A stretch of 64,000 bases of DNA from assembly GCA_027451445.1 (NCBI GenBank), contig DAIDJG010000463.1, forward strand, positions 31,462 to 95,461. Reading direction: 5' to 3'. A program made the translations under genes and the position numbers. Positions 53,314 to 63,243 of the stretch are shown in pieces. The notes under the pieces were generated by a model. That model was given only the letters and a program-made list of their open reading frames with translations, was not told the origin of the DNA and searched no databases. The DNA comes from Singulisphaera sp. (GTDB lineage Bacteria > Planctomycetota > Planctomycetia > Isosphaerales > Isosphaeraceae). Each line of letters starts with the position of its first letter. Position 1 is the stretch's first letter.

Positions 53314-54306
53314 CTAGACATGAAGTTCAACGACGTCGCCGTCATGTAATTCGTGGTCACGTTTGACCGTTTGGCCTTCGAAGACTCCGGTTCCCCAAAC
53401 CTTTGCAAACTTGAGCGATTGCTCGAGGTCGCGGTGGATCTCCCTGGCCAGATCCAGGATTGTGCTACCAATAGGAAGCGTGAATGGCCTGGTGCGATCG
53501 ACCGGCTTCCCGGGGACCTTGGTGTAGACGCGAAATACCCCCAATAGATCGTACGTTGACCGCCTGAGATCGTCTAGTCCCTCCTGGAGTTCCACGGAAA
53601 TTGGGATGATCGGGAAACGTGGCGAGAACCACTCCCGAATCACTTCGAGACGGTCATCGGCCCCCTCGGCATCACGCTTGCTGGCAACCATCAGCGTCTT
53701 GATATGGCGCAGAGATTCGTCCTCGTTGTCGAACGGAAGGGTGCCGACGAGCTCGGTGTGGGTCTCCGCGAGGCCGGACAGGACCGCCTCGGTCTCGTCG
53801 GCGACGTCGTCGCTCGACAGGTCCGCGACGAGAAGAGCTGCGTCGGCCGAACGGATTAGGCTCGGGACCCACGGTTCTCGAAAGTCGGGACTGATCGGTG
53901 GCAGGTCGACGAGCTGAACCGGCACATCTTCCCAGAGCATAATCCCGGGATAGGGTGCTCTGGTCGTGAACGGATAAGGCGCCACCTCCGGCTTGGCGTG
54001 CGTCAACGCGCCGAGCAACGCACTCTTGCCTGCGTTCGGTGCACCCACGAGGACGACCTGTCCCGCACCGTCGTGCGGCACTTTGTGGCTGACGCCGGTC
54101 TTCTTGACCCCGGCGCCCGCCCCTTCGAGCTCATCCTTCGCCCGGCTGATCTTCTGCTTCAAATCGGACTGAAGCTTCTCGGTCCCCTTATGCTTGGGGA
54201 GGAGCCGAAACATCTCACGGAGCTTCTCGATGCGCTCCGAGACGCCTGTCGCCTTGCGATACTCCTCCTCGGCTTTACTGTACTGCGGGGGCAGATTCGC
54301 AGGCAT
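53314..54306 (-). CDS. DRG/OBG-like GTPase with C-terminal TGS domain
   Basis: 330 residues from the ATG at 54306 (GGAG ~10 bases upstream). N-terminal helical part (EEEYRKATGVSERIEKLREM) like the DRG helix-turn-helix region, then the GTPase: G1 LVGAPNAGKSALLGALTHAK, YPFTTRAPYPGIM, G3 VQLVDLPPISPD where the usual DxxG Gly is Pro, and VASKRDAEGADDR in the G4 region with SKRD in place of NKxD. The TGS domain ends the protein (VWGTGVFEGQTVKRDHELHD). DRG proteins bind ribosomes or translation factors in archaea and eukaryotes. The altered G3 and G4 suggest changed nucleotide use. Encoded 57 bp before the REC-HATPase gene. Confidence 0.82.
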   Translation of the reverse strand: MPANLPPQYSKAEEEYRKATGVSERIEKLREMFRLLPKHKGTEKLQSDLKQKISRAKDELEGAGAGVKKTGVSHKVPHDGAGQVVLVGAPNAGKSALLGALTHAKPEVAPYPFTTRAPYPGIMLWEDVPVQLVDLPPISPDFREPWVPSLIRSADAALLVADLSSDDVADETEAVLSGLAETHTELVGTLPFDNEDESLRHIKTLMVASKRDAEGADDRLEVIREWFSPRFPIIPISVELQEGLDDLRRSTYDLLGVFRVYTKVPGKPVDRTRPFTLPIGSTILDLAREIHRDLEQSLKFAKVWGTGVFEGQTVKRDHELHDGDVVELHV

Positions 54307-54440
54307 CGAGCCGGGACTCCGTGGCACCGACCAAACGCGGGAGCCGCAAGTCCAAGCAGGCTATCGCGTTCATCTCGACAAATCAAGTGCCGCGCGTCGT
54401 CCACATGCTCGGCTCAACGACCAAAGGCACTGCGGCGCGG

Positions 54441-56801
54441 TCAGGGTTTCGCCTGCGCCGTCTGCGCCGCGGTCGGCGGTGCCGGAGGCGTCATCTTCCG
54501 GATTTGCTGCCCGTTCTGCCCGTTCCAGATGAACAACGCACTGTCGGCGCCGCCGGCCGCGATCCGTGTTCCATCCTTCGAGATCCCGACCCCGAAGACA
54601 TAATCCTCAGGTCCGCCGTAGTTGCGGGCGATCCCGCCATTATCGGGATTCCACGTGCGGACAAGCTTATCGCCCGCCGCGCCCACGACCTCCGGTTTGC
54701 CCGGGACCCATCGAACCGCCGTGATCTGTTTACCCGCGGCCTGCAACGTCCGGACCTGTTCGCCGGTCTCGAAGTTCCAGACCTTGATCACGTTGTCGGC
54801 CCCGCCCGTCACGAGCGACTTGCCATCGGCGCTCCAATCGACGGCCAGGACATGATGGGTGTGCCCCTCGAACGCCTTGAGTTCCTTGCCGTCGGCGACG
54901 TTGATCACCTTCAGGAACTTATCGGCCGCACAGCAGGCGAGCTTCGTACCATCGGGACTGAAACGGACTCCGAACACCGTGTCGGAATGCAGCGAGTCGA
55001 GCGATCGAATGAGCTCGCCCGTGTCGGCATTCCAGATCTTCACCTCGCCCGAACGCGAAGGGTCGCCGCCGCCGGTCGCGATGAGCTTGCCGTCCGGGCT
55101 GAAGTCGATGGCCAGGACCCGAAAGACGTGGGGGCCGAGCGGCTTCATCTCGGACCACGCGCCTTCGACGGTCCAGCTCTTCAACGTGCGGTCGGCCGAC
55201 GCGGAAACCAGCGTGTTGTCCGCCGCGAACACGACTTTGTTCAAGGGCTGAATCTGGCCATTGTTCGGAGCCGCGTGCCCGAACGCAATGAGCCCCTGCC
55301 CATTGGCGCGGTCCCAGACCTTGATCCCACCGTCGCCGCCCGCCGTCGCGAGACGGTCTCCCTTCGGTGAATACGCGACGCCCGCAACCGGCCCGGAGTG
55401 ACTGGTCAACGTGCGGATCGTCTGGCCGTTCCCGAGGTCGAACTCGCGTGCTGTCTTGTCGGCGGAGCCGCTCAACAGTTCCTTCCCGTCGGGGCTAATG
55501 GCCAGAGCGAGCACCGGGCCCGTGTGACCCGTCAGCTCGATCTGCGACTTACCATCGACCGCGTGCCAGAGCCGCACCTTGCCGTCCTCGCCGCCGGTTG
55601 CCACGAGAGAACCGTCCGGCGTAATTGCCAGGGCGTGCACGGGCCCCGTGTGTCCATTCAGGACGATCGGCTCGACCGGTTTGTCATCCGGTTTTGTGGG
55701 GACCGTCCAGATACGTCCCGTGCCGTCGCCGGAGACGGAAACGAGCCGCTTGCCGTCAGGGAGGAAGGCCACACCTTCAACCTGCCCGCCGTGTCCCTTG
55801 AGCTGGACGACCGGTTGCCCATTCTCAGCGTTGAGCAGATGAATCGTGGCGTCCTGGCCAGCCACGGCGATCGCCTTGCCGTCGGGTGAAAGCGCCAGCG
55901 CCAACACCGGCACGGGCGAGTTCAACTGCCGCACTTGCTTCCCATCCGCCACGGTCCAAACGCGGATCGTCCGGTCGGGGCTGCCCGAGAACGCGGTCTT
56001 GCCGTCGGCCGAGAGTACGACCGCCTTCACCTGGTCGTTGTGCCCGTTGAAGGTCTTTGCCAGACCTCCTGATGGCACGTTCCACAGCGTCACGAACTGA
56101 TAGCTCCCCGCGGCCAGACGTTTGCCGTCGGGGCTGAACCGGATCGACTGGATGATGTCCTTGTGACCGCCCAGCGCCACGATCTCCAGGCCCGATTCCA
56201 CGTCGTAAACTTGCACGACGTTCGCCCGGCCCGCCGCGACCCGCCCCGCATCCGCCGTCATATCCACCGCTACAATCGGTTGCACGCCAGGAGGGAGAGC
56301 CCCCAATTCAATCGGCTTCGCAGCCGGCTTGTTCTCGGACGAGTCGTCCTTCGCTCCCCCGTCGATCCAGAGTTTGATTAGCCCGAGCTCCTCGGGGGAG
56401 AGGGGCTTCTGATCCTTCTTGTCCTTCGGAGGCATCACCGGATCGACGAGATGCGCAGCCATCTTGAAGAGCAGGCTGTCGTCGGCCTTTCCGGCGACAA
56501 TCGCAGGACCGCGCTTGCCCCCTTTGAGCATCCCGGCGACATCTTCGAGATTGAGCTTGTTCTCGGCAAGCGCGCTGCTGTGACAGCCCGTGCACTTGCC
56601 GTCGAGGATATCCGCGATCTCCTTGGCGTAGCTCACCGGCTCTTTGCGGCTCGGCACGGCGACCTTGATCGGTTCGGGCGCCGCAAACGCGGTAGTACCC
56701 ACGAATGCCACCGAGAAGGCACCGAACGCCGCGAGCATCACCCGCCGGAACGCGAGGACGCCGGCCGCTTGCCACCTGTATCGAACAGAGATGTCGGACA
56801 T
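54441..56801 (-). CDS. WD40-repeat protein with planctomycete-type cytochrome c domain
   Basis: 786 residues from the ATG at 56801 (GAGG 8 bases upstream). Signal anchor (~20-45, VMLAAFGAFSVAFVGTTAFA), then a planctomycete cytochrome C domain with heme site CTGCH in ILDGKCTGCHSSALAENKLN and DPVMPPKDKKDQKPLSPEEL. From ~165 on there are about 12-14 WD40 repeats, enough for two propellers (GHNDQVKAVVLSADGKTAFS, GHTGPVHALAITPDGSLVAT, FSPDGTKLACCAADKFLKVI). The C-terminal tail is Ala/Pro/Thr-rich. Third partner of the DUF1549/DUF1501/PPC cluster on the same strand, with which it is probably co-transcribed. Confidence 0.93.
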   Translation of the reverse strand: MSDISVRYRWQAAGVLAFRRVMLAAFGAFSVAFVGTTAFAAPEPIKVAVPSRKEPVSYAKEIADILDGKCTGCHSSALAENKLNLEDVAGMLKGGKRGPAIVAGKADDSLLFKMAAHLVDPVMPPKDKKDQKPLSPEELGLIKLWIDGGAKDDSSENKPAAKPIELGALPPGVQPIVAVDMTADAGRVAAGRANVVQVYDVESGLEIVALGGHKDIIQSIRFSPDGKRLAAGSYQFVTLWNVPSGGLAKTFNGHNDQVKAVVLSADGKTAFSGSPDRTIRVWTVADGKQVRQLNSPVPVLALALSPDGKAIAVAGQDATIHLLNAENGQPVVQLKGHGGQVEGVAFLPDGKRLVSVSGDGTGRIWTVPTKPDDKPVEPIVLNGHTGPVHALAITPDGSLVATGGEDGKVRLWHAVDGKSQIELTGHTGPVLALAISPDGKELLSGSADKTAREFDLGNGQTIRTLTSHSGPVAGVAYSPKGDRLATAGGDGGIKVWDRANGQGLIAFGHAAPNNGQIQPLNKVVFAADNTLVSASADRTLKSWTVEGAWSEMKPLGPHVFRVLAIDFSPDGKLIATGGGDPSRSGEVKIWNADTGELIRSLDSLHSDTVFGVRFSPDGTKLACCAADKFLKVINVADGKELKAFEGHTHHVLAVDWSADGKSLVTGGADNVIKVWNFETGEQVRTLQAAGKQITAVRWVPGKPEVVGAAGDKLVRTWNPDNGGIARNYGGPEDYVFGVGISKDGTRIAAGGADSALFIWNGQNGQQIRKMTPPAPPTAAQTAQAKP

Positions 56802-56846
56802 CGTTGATCCTCGGATTTGCGGCAAAGTCACCGCGGTTGCGGGAGA

Positions 56847-59357
56847 TCACTTACTGATCGTGAGTGCCAGAACTTCATCCACCTCGATCGGTTCCCCATT
56901 CACCACGCAAACCGCACGAACCGCGATCGCCGCCGCGGCGCCTGCCGGGCTATCCGCGGCCGCACGAACCGAGAGCTTACCGGCTGTTTGGGGTGCGACC
57001 ACGGTGGAGGGATCGGCGGAAAGTTTGAGCGTTTCCGGTGCGGCGAGATGCAACTGCACATCCCCCGTGAAACCGTTCTGCCGGTTCACCGTCACGTCGA
57101 CTTCGAGCTGCGCTCCGGCCTTGAGAGCGCCCCCTTTATTGTTGACCGCCAGGTTCACCGGCGCGGGCCGGACGGTGATCGTGATGGGGTTCGACGGCTC
57201 GACGAGGTTGACGTTCGGCTTCGTCTTCGCGTTCGGATCCTTGCTAAACGGAAACGCCCCCGTGCCTCGAAGCACAAAGGTGTAATTCCCCGGCGCGACG
57301 TTCTTCGGGACGAAGAGCGGCACTGACGCGCTCTTGGCCTCCTTCGCGACCGTCGCCGCGACAACCGGCAGGTTTGGCGGCAGCTCGGTTTCGGTCAGGG
57401 CCACGGCCTCGGTGAACCCAGTGCGGCGGGCGATGTTCACATCGAGCGTAAGCTGGTGCCCCTGAGCGACGGTCCAATGGGCGGGTTGTGCGGAAACCGT
57501 GAACGGTGCGGGTTCACCCAGGACCGCAAGGACGAATCCTCGCGTGACCCTTGCCAGAGCCACCGTGGGGGCCTGAGGGTTGCCCGGAGGCCAGACGAGG
57601 CCGCCGCCCAGCGCCGTGTGCTCTGCGTCCGGCCCCAACAACGACGCCCCTCGCGTGTACGAGAGCTCGTCCTTGCGATCCCCGATGCGAGTTCTACCCA
57701 CGAGTGTGACAGCGCCGACCCAATCCTTCGCGTCCTCAGCAGCCTTGAAAACCAAGGGCACCAGGACTTGGCCGGGGCCGATCACGACCGGCTCGCAGGA
57801 CACGCCTGGCGGCAAGTCGCGCGGTGAGACCTGGATCGCCCCCGCGAAACCATTGAGCCTCTTGGCCAGCACGTAGGCCGCCGTCTGCCCGCCGGCTCGC
57901 AAGACGACCGAATCAACCTGATTAGGACTATTGGGTACGAGCACCAAACCGAAATCGGGCCGCTCCGGCCTGATGTTTAGCCGGTAGGTCATCCGGGGCT
58001 CGCCGCGCTGGGAGGAGTAGAGGTCGGTCACAACGACCTGATACGTCCCGTCGTCCGGCGCTTGCCAGCGCAATGAGGCGTCGACAGTTGCCTGGGTGAA
58101 GCGCGGACCGAGCGCGGGGTCGGGCTGGTCTTCACCTGTGCCGAGGTCCTGAGCCGGGCCTTTCTCGACGACCTTTTGGACGATGAACACCGGATCCCCG
58201 GGCGAGCCAAGCCGCTCGGCATCGGCCTCGATCCACCAGACCTCTCCCTTCTTGGCCGTAAACCGGTAGATATCCGTATCGCCCGGCCGGCCGAACGACC
58301 CGGACACGTCGCAGGGCAGAGTGACGACCTGGGCCTGCGGTTCCTCGTCATTCGGCTCGTGCTCAATGATTACGGGATCGGTCGCTTCCGCGATGAACAC
58401 CCGATTGGACGTGCCTCGCTCGGTCGTCAGTGCGTATTCGAACCCTTCGCGCACGGCCGAGGGAGAGGTGACGTACCCCAGGGTCGGGTGGGTGGCATCC
58501 GGTCCACCCGCCGGCAGCGTGATCGAGACCTCTTTGCGTTCGAGCGGGCGGGCGTCCACCGCGACTAAATCCGGCGCTGGCGTGCCGCCGAGGTTGCGGC
58601 CTACCAGTGTGAACGTGCAATTCGAACCAAGTGCGGCCACGGTCGGCACGATCGCATCCAGCACGGGTCCGTCGTGAACAGTCATCCGATAAACGTGGTC
58701 GGGCGAGCCGGCATAGGTGACGTCGTGAAGCTTGATCACGTATCGACCGTCCGCAGGCAAGGACAGGTCGAGGAACGGATCGGCGCCGTTGGTGTCGCGG
58801 TTCTCGGCGATCTCCTTGCCCGAAGGGTCAAGCACTCGGAGCGTCGCATCGATCCGGCTATCGATCCGTTCGCCGGCCACATCGATGAAGATCCGCTGGC
58901 CTTGCTTGCCTTCGATCGCGAAGCAGTCGATATCAGTGGCAGCGACCTCGCCGTTCACCACCGAATTGAGCGCGATCGGTTTAGCCAGCTCCGCGGTGTT
59001 ATTCGGCTCCACTTCGACCGATTCGGGACGATCGCCGACGACGAACGCGCGAGGGTTGCTGACTCCGTAGGGGCCGACAACCCGGACGTCGTGCGTCCCC
59101 ACAGTCGTTCCCGTCGCGCAAACCACCCGGAACGTCGGCCCTTTGAGATGGAATGCCCGCAGTCCTGGGTGATCGAACCACAGCGCATTGACACCCTCGA
59201 GGTCCGTGCCCCGGACGGTCACGTCGGCGGTTTCACCGGCCTGAACGCCGGGCCGGGAGAGGCTCTGAAGTTTCGGCTGGGGCAATTGCGCCCATGCGGA
59301 GTTGGCGACCACGGTCGGTAGTGCGGCAACCACCAAGGCGCGGAGGAGCTTGGGCAT
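56847..59357 (-). CDS. Secreted protein with pre-peptidase C-terminal (PPC)-type domains
   Basis: 836 residues, ATG at 59357, signal peptide to about LPTVVANSAWA. An IPT/TIG-like N-terminal domain (~30-110) is followed by PPC-type beta-sandwich domains, each beginning with a VEVEPNNTAELAKP- or IIEHEPNDEEPQAQV-like stretch and carrying DIDCFAIEGKQGQRIFIDVA or DTDIYRFTAKKGEVWWIEAD. Further Ig-like strands fill the rest to the end. No catalytic residues; presumably a cell-surface or substrate-binding partner of the neighbouring DUF1501 and DUF1549/DUF1553 proteins. It lies 99 bp after the DUF1501 gene and 45 bp before the WD40 gene. Confidence 0.9.
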   Translation of the reverse strand: MPKLLRALVVAALPTVVANSAWAQLPQPKLQSLSRPGVQAGETADVTVRGTDLEGVNALWFDHPGLRAFHLKGPTFRVVCATGTTVGTHDVRVVGPYGVSNPRAFVVGDRPESVEVEPNNTAELAKPIALNSVVNGEVAATDIDCFAIEGKQGQRIFIDVAGERIDSRIDATLRVLDPSGKEIAENRDTNGADPFLDLSLPADGRYVIKLHDVTYAGSPDHVYRMTVHDGPVLDAIVPTVAALGSNCTFTLVGRNLGGTPAPDLVAVDARPLERKEVSITLPAGGPDATHPTLGYVTSPSAVREGFEYALTTERGTSNRVFIAEATDPVIIEHEPNDEEPQAQVVTLPCDVSGSFGRPGDTDIYRFTAKKGEVWWIEADAERLGSPGDPVFIVQKVVEKGPAQDLGTGEDQPDPALGPRFTQATVDASLRWQAPDDGTYQVVVTDLYSSQRGEPRMTYRLNIRPERPDFGLVLVPNSPNQVDSVVLRAGGQTAAYVLAKRLNGFAGAIQVSPRDLPPGVSCEPVVIGPGQVLVPLVFKAAEDAKDWVGAVTLVGRTRIGDRKDELSYTRGASLLGPDAEHTALGGGLVWPPGNPQAPTVALARVTRGFVLAVLGEPAPFTVSAQPAHWTVAQGHQLTLDVNIARRTGFTEAVALTETELPPNLPVVAATVAKEAKSASVPLFVPKNVAPGNYTFVLRGTGAFPFSKDPNAKTKPNVNLVEPSNPITITVRPAPVNLAVNNKGGALKAGAQLEVDVTVNRQNGFTGDVQLHLAAPETLKLSADPSTVVAPQTAGKLSVRAAADSPAGAAAAIAVRAVCVVNGEPIEVDEVLALTISK

Positions 59358-59456
59358 GGGGAGGGAGCCTCCGGCGGGATGGACCCAGACGGCGGGGAGT
59401 GCAGGCGGGAATCAACAAGGGCGCATGCGTCAAGCCACACGCCCTTTTGATCAACA

Positions 59457-60770
59457 TCAGATCAACTCGCGGATCGGCTCGCCCTGATTCAGTACGTGCA
59501 TCGGCCGTCCCGAATCGTTGAGGAAATCGTGCCGCGGGTCGATGTCGAGTACATGATAGACTGTACGAAGCACGTCTTCAGGAAGCAAGGCACGTTCGGT
59601 GGGATACTCGGCCTTGCTGTTCGTTGCGCCGATCACCTGGCCCATTTTCAGCCCGCCGCCGGACACCAGGGCGCTCATGCTCCCCGGCCAGTGGTCGCGA
59701 CCGCTCGCACCGTTCACTCGCGGCGTGCGGCCGAACTCGCCCCACACCAGAAGCAAGACCTTTTCGCCCAACCCACGCTCGTACAGGTCGCCAACGAGCG
59801 CGGCGATCGCCGTGTCGAGCGGAGGAAGCTGCCGCCGGCAATTCTGGAAGACCTGGCCGTGGTGGTCCCAGTTCCCCTCCGAGATCGTCACAAAAGCCAC
59901 GCCTGCCTCGACCAGTCGTCGGGCCAGCAAGCACCCCTGGCCGACCTGGGTCCGTCCGTAGCGGTCGCGAATCTTGGGATCCTCGCGCGTCAGGTCGAAC
60001 GCCTTGCGTGCGTTCGGGCCGGTGATCATCTCGTAGGCTTCGGCCTTGAACCGATCCATCCCCTCCATCGCGCCCGACGCGTCGCGCCGGCGGTTGATCG
60101 TGTCGAGCTTGCCGAGCAAGTAGCGCCGGTCGTCGAGCCGGTCCAGTGTCAACCCGCTGGGCAAGTCCAGGTTGCGGACCTTGACGTCATTCATCGGGTT
60201 CCCGTTCAAACTGAACGGATTGTAGCCGGGGCCCAGGTACGCCGCCTGCGCGAATGGAGGCGCATTCGGCACGGCGACGTAAGCGGGGATCCCGGGCGTG
60301 TTTGCACCTCTCAGGCGAGCCACGACCGAGCCGCTGCTCGGCCGCTCGTTGCGCTGCGCTTGCGGGGCCGAGGAAAAACCCGTCATCACCCAGTGTGACC
60401 CGACGTTGTGATCGGACGACGAGTGGTGCAAGCTGCGGATCACCGTGAGCTTGTCTGCGACCTTGGCCTGTTGCGGAAACAACTCGCAGAGCTCGAAGCC
60501 AGGCACATTCGTCGCCACGGGCTTGAATTCGCCGCGAAATTCCTTGGGCGCTTTCGGCTTGAGATCATATGTGTCGATATGAGTGGGTCCGCCGCCAAGG
60601 AAGATCTGAATGACCGCCGTGTCCTTCGGCTTTGTGCTGCCCGCCATCGCTCGGGCCCGCAACACGTCTGGCAAAGCCAGGCCCATGGCTCCGAGGGCCC
60701 CGACCCGCAGGAAGCTCCGCCGGCTCGCACCATCGCACGTCCCGTAACGGCCGCCCCAGATGTCGAGCAT
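59457..60770 (-). CDS. DUF1501 family protein with Tat signal
   Basis: 437 residues. The N-terminus ASRRSFLRVGALGAMGLALP is a textbook twin-arginine signal. DUF1501 blocks: VIQIFLGGGPTHIDTYDLKP, RSLHHSSSDHNVGSHWVMTG, RDRYGRTQVGQGCLLARRLV, VLLLVWGEFGRTPRVNGASG and MSALVSGGGLKMGQVIGATN. Paralogue of the gene at 18078-19445. It follows the DUF1549/DUF1553 gene by 34 bp in the same direction, so the pair is surely co-transcribed, unlike the divergent pair earlier in the window. Confidence 0.94.
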   Translation of the reverse strand: MLDIWGGRYGTCDGASRRSFLRVGALGAMGLALPDVLRARAMAGSTKPKDTAVIQIFLGGGPTHIDTYDLKPKAPKEFRGEFKPVATNVPGFELCELFPQQAKVADKLTVIRSLHHSSSDHNVGSHWVMTGFSSAPQAQRNERPSSGSVVARLRGANTPGIPAYVAVPNAPPFAQAAYLGPGYNPFSLNGNPMNDVKVRNLDLPSGLTLDRLDDRRYLLGKLDTINRRRDASGAMEGMDRFKAEAYEMITGPNARKAFDLTREDPKIRDRYGRTQVGQGCLLARRLVEAGVAFVTISEGNWDHHGQVFQNCRRQLPPLDTAIAALVGDLYERGLGEKVLLLVWGEFGRTPRVNGASGRDHWPGSMSALVSGGGLKMGQVIGATNSKAEYPTERALLPEDVLRTVYHVLDIDPRHDFLNDSGRPMHVLNQGEPIRELI

Positions 60771-60804
60771 CGTCCGTCCCCCTCAGCGCCGGGAAAACCC
60801 GGTG

Positions 60805-63243
60805 TTACTGGTTGAATAGGAATTCCTTGGTGTTGATCAAAGTCCAGAGCAGATCCTCGTACCCTTGCTTCAGCTTCCCTTCGCCCCGGCGGCGCACGAT
60901 GTGTCGCAAGCAAACCTCGCGCTCTTCATCCGTCGGCCGCCGAGCATAGCAGACCCGATACATTTCTTCGACCTTCTCCGCGTCGGGCCTGGAGTCCGCC
61001 GCCCAGCGCGCCGCACGGCCCTCCTTCGCCTCGACCTTGCGCTCGATCTCCCCCGAGTTGAGCAGATGGAGGCTTTGGGAAAGCGTCGCCTCGGTCGACC
61101 GCTCGCACTCGCACACGCTCTCCCGCTTCGGCCGGCCGAACACCTCGAGGAATTGCCCCGCCGCATCGATCGCCTCGTCCGGCAATTGCGTTGCCCGGAA
61201 CGATTTCGGCAGCCCATTGTACGATTCGCCCACGCCGGTCGCTGCGCAGAGTGCGTCGAGCAGGACCTCCGCGGGCAACCGCCTGGGGTAAAAGCGTGCG
61301 AAATTCTGGCGGTCGCTCAGGTTCCACTCATTCGGCAGGCTCGACCGATCGTAAGCGCGGCTGGTCGCGATCAAGCGGACCAGGCGCTTGAGATCATAGC
61401 CGTGCTTCACAAAATCGTTGGCCAGCGCGTCGAGCAAATCGGGATTCGCTGGCGGGTTGCTGACGCGCATGTCATCCTCGGGCTCGACCAGTCCCCGGCC
61501 GAGGAAATGCTTCCAGTAGCGATTGACCAAGGCCTTTGCGAAGAAGGGGTTCTCCGGCTTACGCAACCAGTTGGCCAATTCTTGCCGAGGGTCCTCGTTT
61601 GGACCGAGTTTCGCGAGCTCCGGCCCACCAAGCATGCGGGGCTGGTAGCTCTTGCCGGAGATCGGATCGGTCGCCATCCCCGTAGGCTTAAGGAAGATGC
61701 GCTGGGTCACCGGATCCGCACTTTGTTTCCGGCCCACCCGGCTGAAGGTCGCGGCAAACCCGTAGTAATCGTCCGTGCTCCACCGTTCGAACGGATGGTG
61801 ATGGCAACGGGCACACTGCATGCGGAGCCCCAGGAAGAGCTGGGCCGTATCGTCGACTTGCTCCTCCTGCGTGTTCACCTGCCGATACCAAACCACCTGG
61901 GGATTAAACGCCGGATCTCCCCGAGCTGCGACGATCTCCGCGACGAAGCGGTCGTACGGCTTGTTCTCGGCGATCGACTGGCGGATCCAGGAATGGAACG
62001 CGAACGTGCCCGTCTCGGAGAGCGGCCCGAGGGCCCGCCGGTTCTTGAGGATCGCCGACCACTTCATCGCGAACAGGTCGGCATACTCGGGCCGTTCGAG
62101 CAAGCGATCGACCCACTTGACGCGCTTTTCGGGGTCGTCATCCTTCTCGAAGGCCTCGACGTCATGAGGCGTCGGCGCCACGCCGCAGATATCGAACGAC
62201 GACCGGCGCGCAAACTCAGCGTCGGTGCACGTTTCGCTTGGCGGCAGCCCCAAATCCTTGAGCTTGTCAAACACAAGCGGATCGATGAAGTTGCGTGCCG
62301 GCGGCGATTCCCACGCCGGCACGGCCGCCCCCAAAGGCACCGAAGCGCGAGACACCGCCACCTCGCCCCCGAACCGGGCCATGATCGCCGCTTCACCCAC
62401 ACCGTCGAGCGCCCGCACCAACCCATTGTCCTCGACGCTGGCCAGGTCGGTCACGTTCGACTGATATTGTGCCAGCCGGGTGACATCGACATCCCGACCG
62501 TCGGAGTAGTGCGCCGAGACCCTGAGCTGCTGTGTCTCACCGTGCCCCATGCGCCTGCGCTGTGGCGACACCGTGATGCGCCCGAGCATCGGTGCGCTCG
62601 CACTCTGGTCGAACGGCATCCCCTGCGCGATCCAGCGTTCGATCGTTCGGTATTCGGGCGAACCCACCGCCAACCTGCGCCCGCCGCCATGCGGCACGCT
62701 TGCCGAAGGCTTCAGGAGCACGAGACTGCTCCTGGGCGTCGTGGGGAAGACCCGGCGCCCTCGCGCCTCGAGCGCGAGTGCGTCGTAATCGAACTTCGGA
62801 TCGAACCCCAGCAAACTGAGGCGAAACCCATTCTGCCCGCTTGCCTTCCCGTGGCACGCCCCCGCATTGCAGCCCAGCTTCGAAAAGATCGGGACGACCT
62901 CACTCGCAAAGTGAACGGGGCGCTGATTCGCCATATCTTCGACCGACACGACGACCGTCGCTTGCTTCTCCCCCGAACCGACGACGATCACCGTCTTCCC
63001 ATCCCCGCGAGGCGTTACCACCCCATGGCGATCCACGACGGCGATCTTGGCATCCCGCGTCTCAAAAACGGTTTGTGCTTCGTGAGTGACGTCGCGCTCC
63101 CCCTGACCGACGACGAGCTGTGCCGCGCCGTCGCTGCCGATGATGCGGACCTCGGCTGGATCGACCCTGAGCGAGTCGGCACTGGGCGGTGGCGCCGTCA
63201 GTAAAGCCAGACCGATTATTGTGAAGCTCGTCATCGACACCAC
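60805..63243 (-). CDS. DUF1549/DUF1553 planctomycete surface protein with heme-type motif
   Basis: 812 residues. The GTG at 63243 is preferred because GGGAG lies 5 bases upstream; the ATG at 63234 is an alternative. Signal peptide (~1-25), a BIG2-like segment, KLGCNAGACHGKASGQNGFR (CX4CH cytochrome-like motif), a second BIG2-like segment (SAHYSDGRDVDVTRLAQYQS), DUF1549 with QCARCHHHPFERWSTDDYYG, and DUF1553 with NRYWKHFLGRGLVEPEDDMR and CECERSTEATLSQSLHLLNS. Heads the minus-strand module DUF1549/1553, DUF1501, PPC, WD40. Paralogue of the protein at 19639-22092. Confidence 0.93.
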   Translation of the reverse strand: MVSMTSFTIIGLALLTAPPPSADSLRVDPAEVRIIGSDGAAQLVVGQGERDVTHEAQTVFETRDAKIAVVDRHGVVTPRGDGKTVIVVGSGEKQATVVVSVEDMANQRPVHFASEVVPIFSKLGCNAGACHGKASGQNGFRLSLLGFDPKFDYDALALEARGRRVFPTTPRSSLVLLKPSASVPHGGGRRLAVGSPEYRTIERWIAQGMPFDQSASAPMLGRITVSPQRRRMGHGETQQLRVSAHYSDGRDVDVTRLAQYQSNVTDLASVEDNGLVRALDGVGEAAIMARFGGEVAVSRASVPLGAAVPAWESPPARNFIDPLVFDKLKDLGLPPSETCTDAEFARRSSFDICGVAPTPHDVEAFEKDDDPEKRVKWVDRLLERPEYADLFAMKWSAILKNRRALGPLSETGTFAFHSWIRQSIAENKPYDRFVAEIVAARGDPAFNPQVVWYRQVNTQEEQVDDTAQLFLGLRMQCARCHHHPFERWSTDDYYGFAATFSRVGRKQSADPVTQRIFLKPTGMATDPISGKSYQPRMLGGPELAKLGPNEDPRQELANWLRKPENPFFAKALVNRYWKHFLGRGLVEPEDDMRVSNPPANPDLLDALANDFVKHGYDLKRLVRLIATSRAYDRSSLPNEWNLSDRQNFARFYPRRLPAEVLLDALCAATGVGESYNGLPKSFRATQLPDEAIDAAGQFLEVFGRPKRESVCECERSTEATLSQSLHLLNSGEIERKVEAKEGRAARWAADSRPDAEKVEEMYRVCYARRPTDEEREVCLRHIVRRRGEGKLKQGYEDLLWTLINTKEFLFNQ

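Noticed and set aside
60865..63204. 779-aa plus-strand open frame
   Set aside because: Exact antisense shadow of the DUF1549/DUF1553 gene. The Arg/His/Pro-rich translation has no family match, whereas the minus strand reads as a known family throughout.
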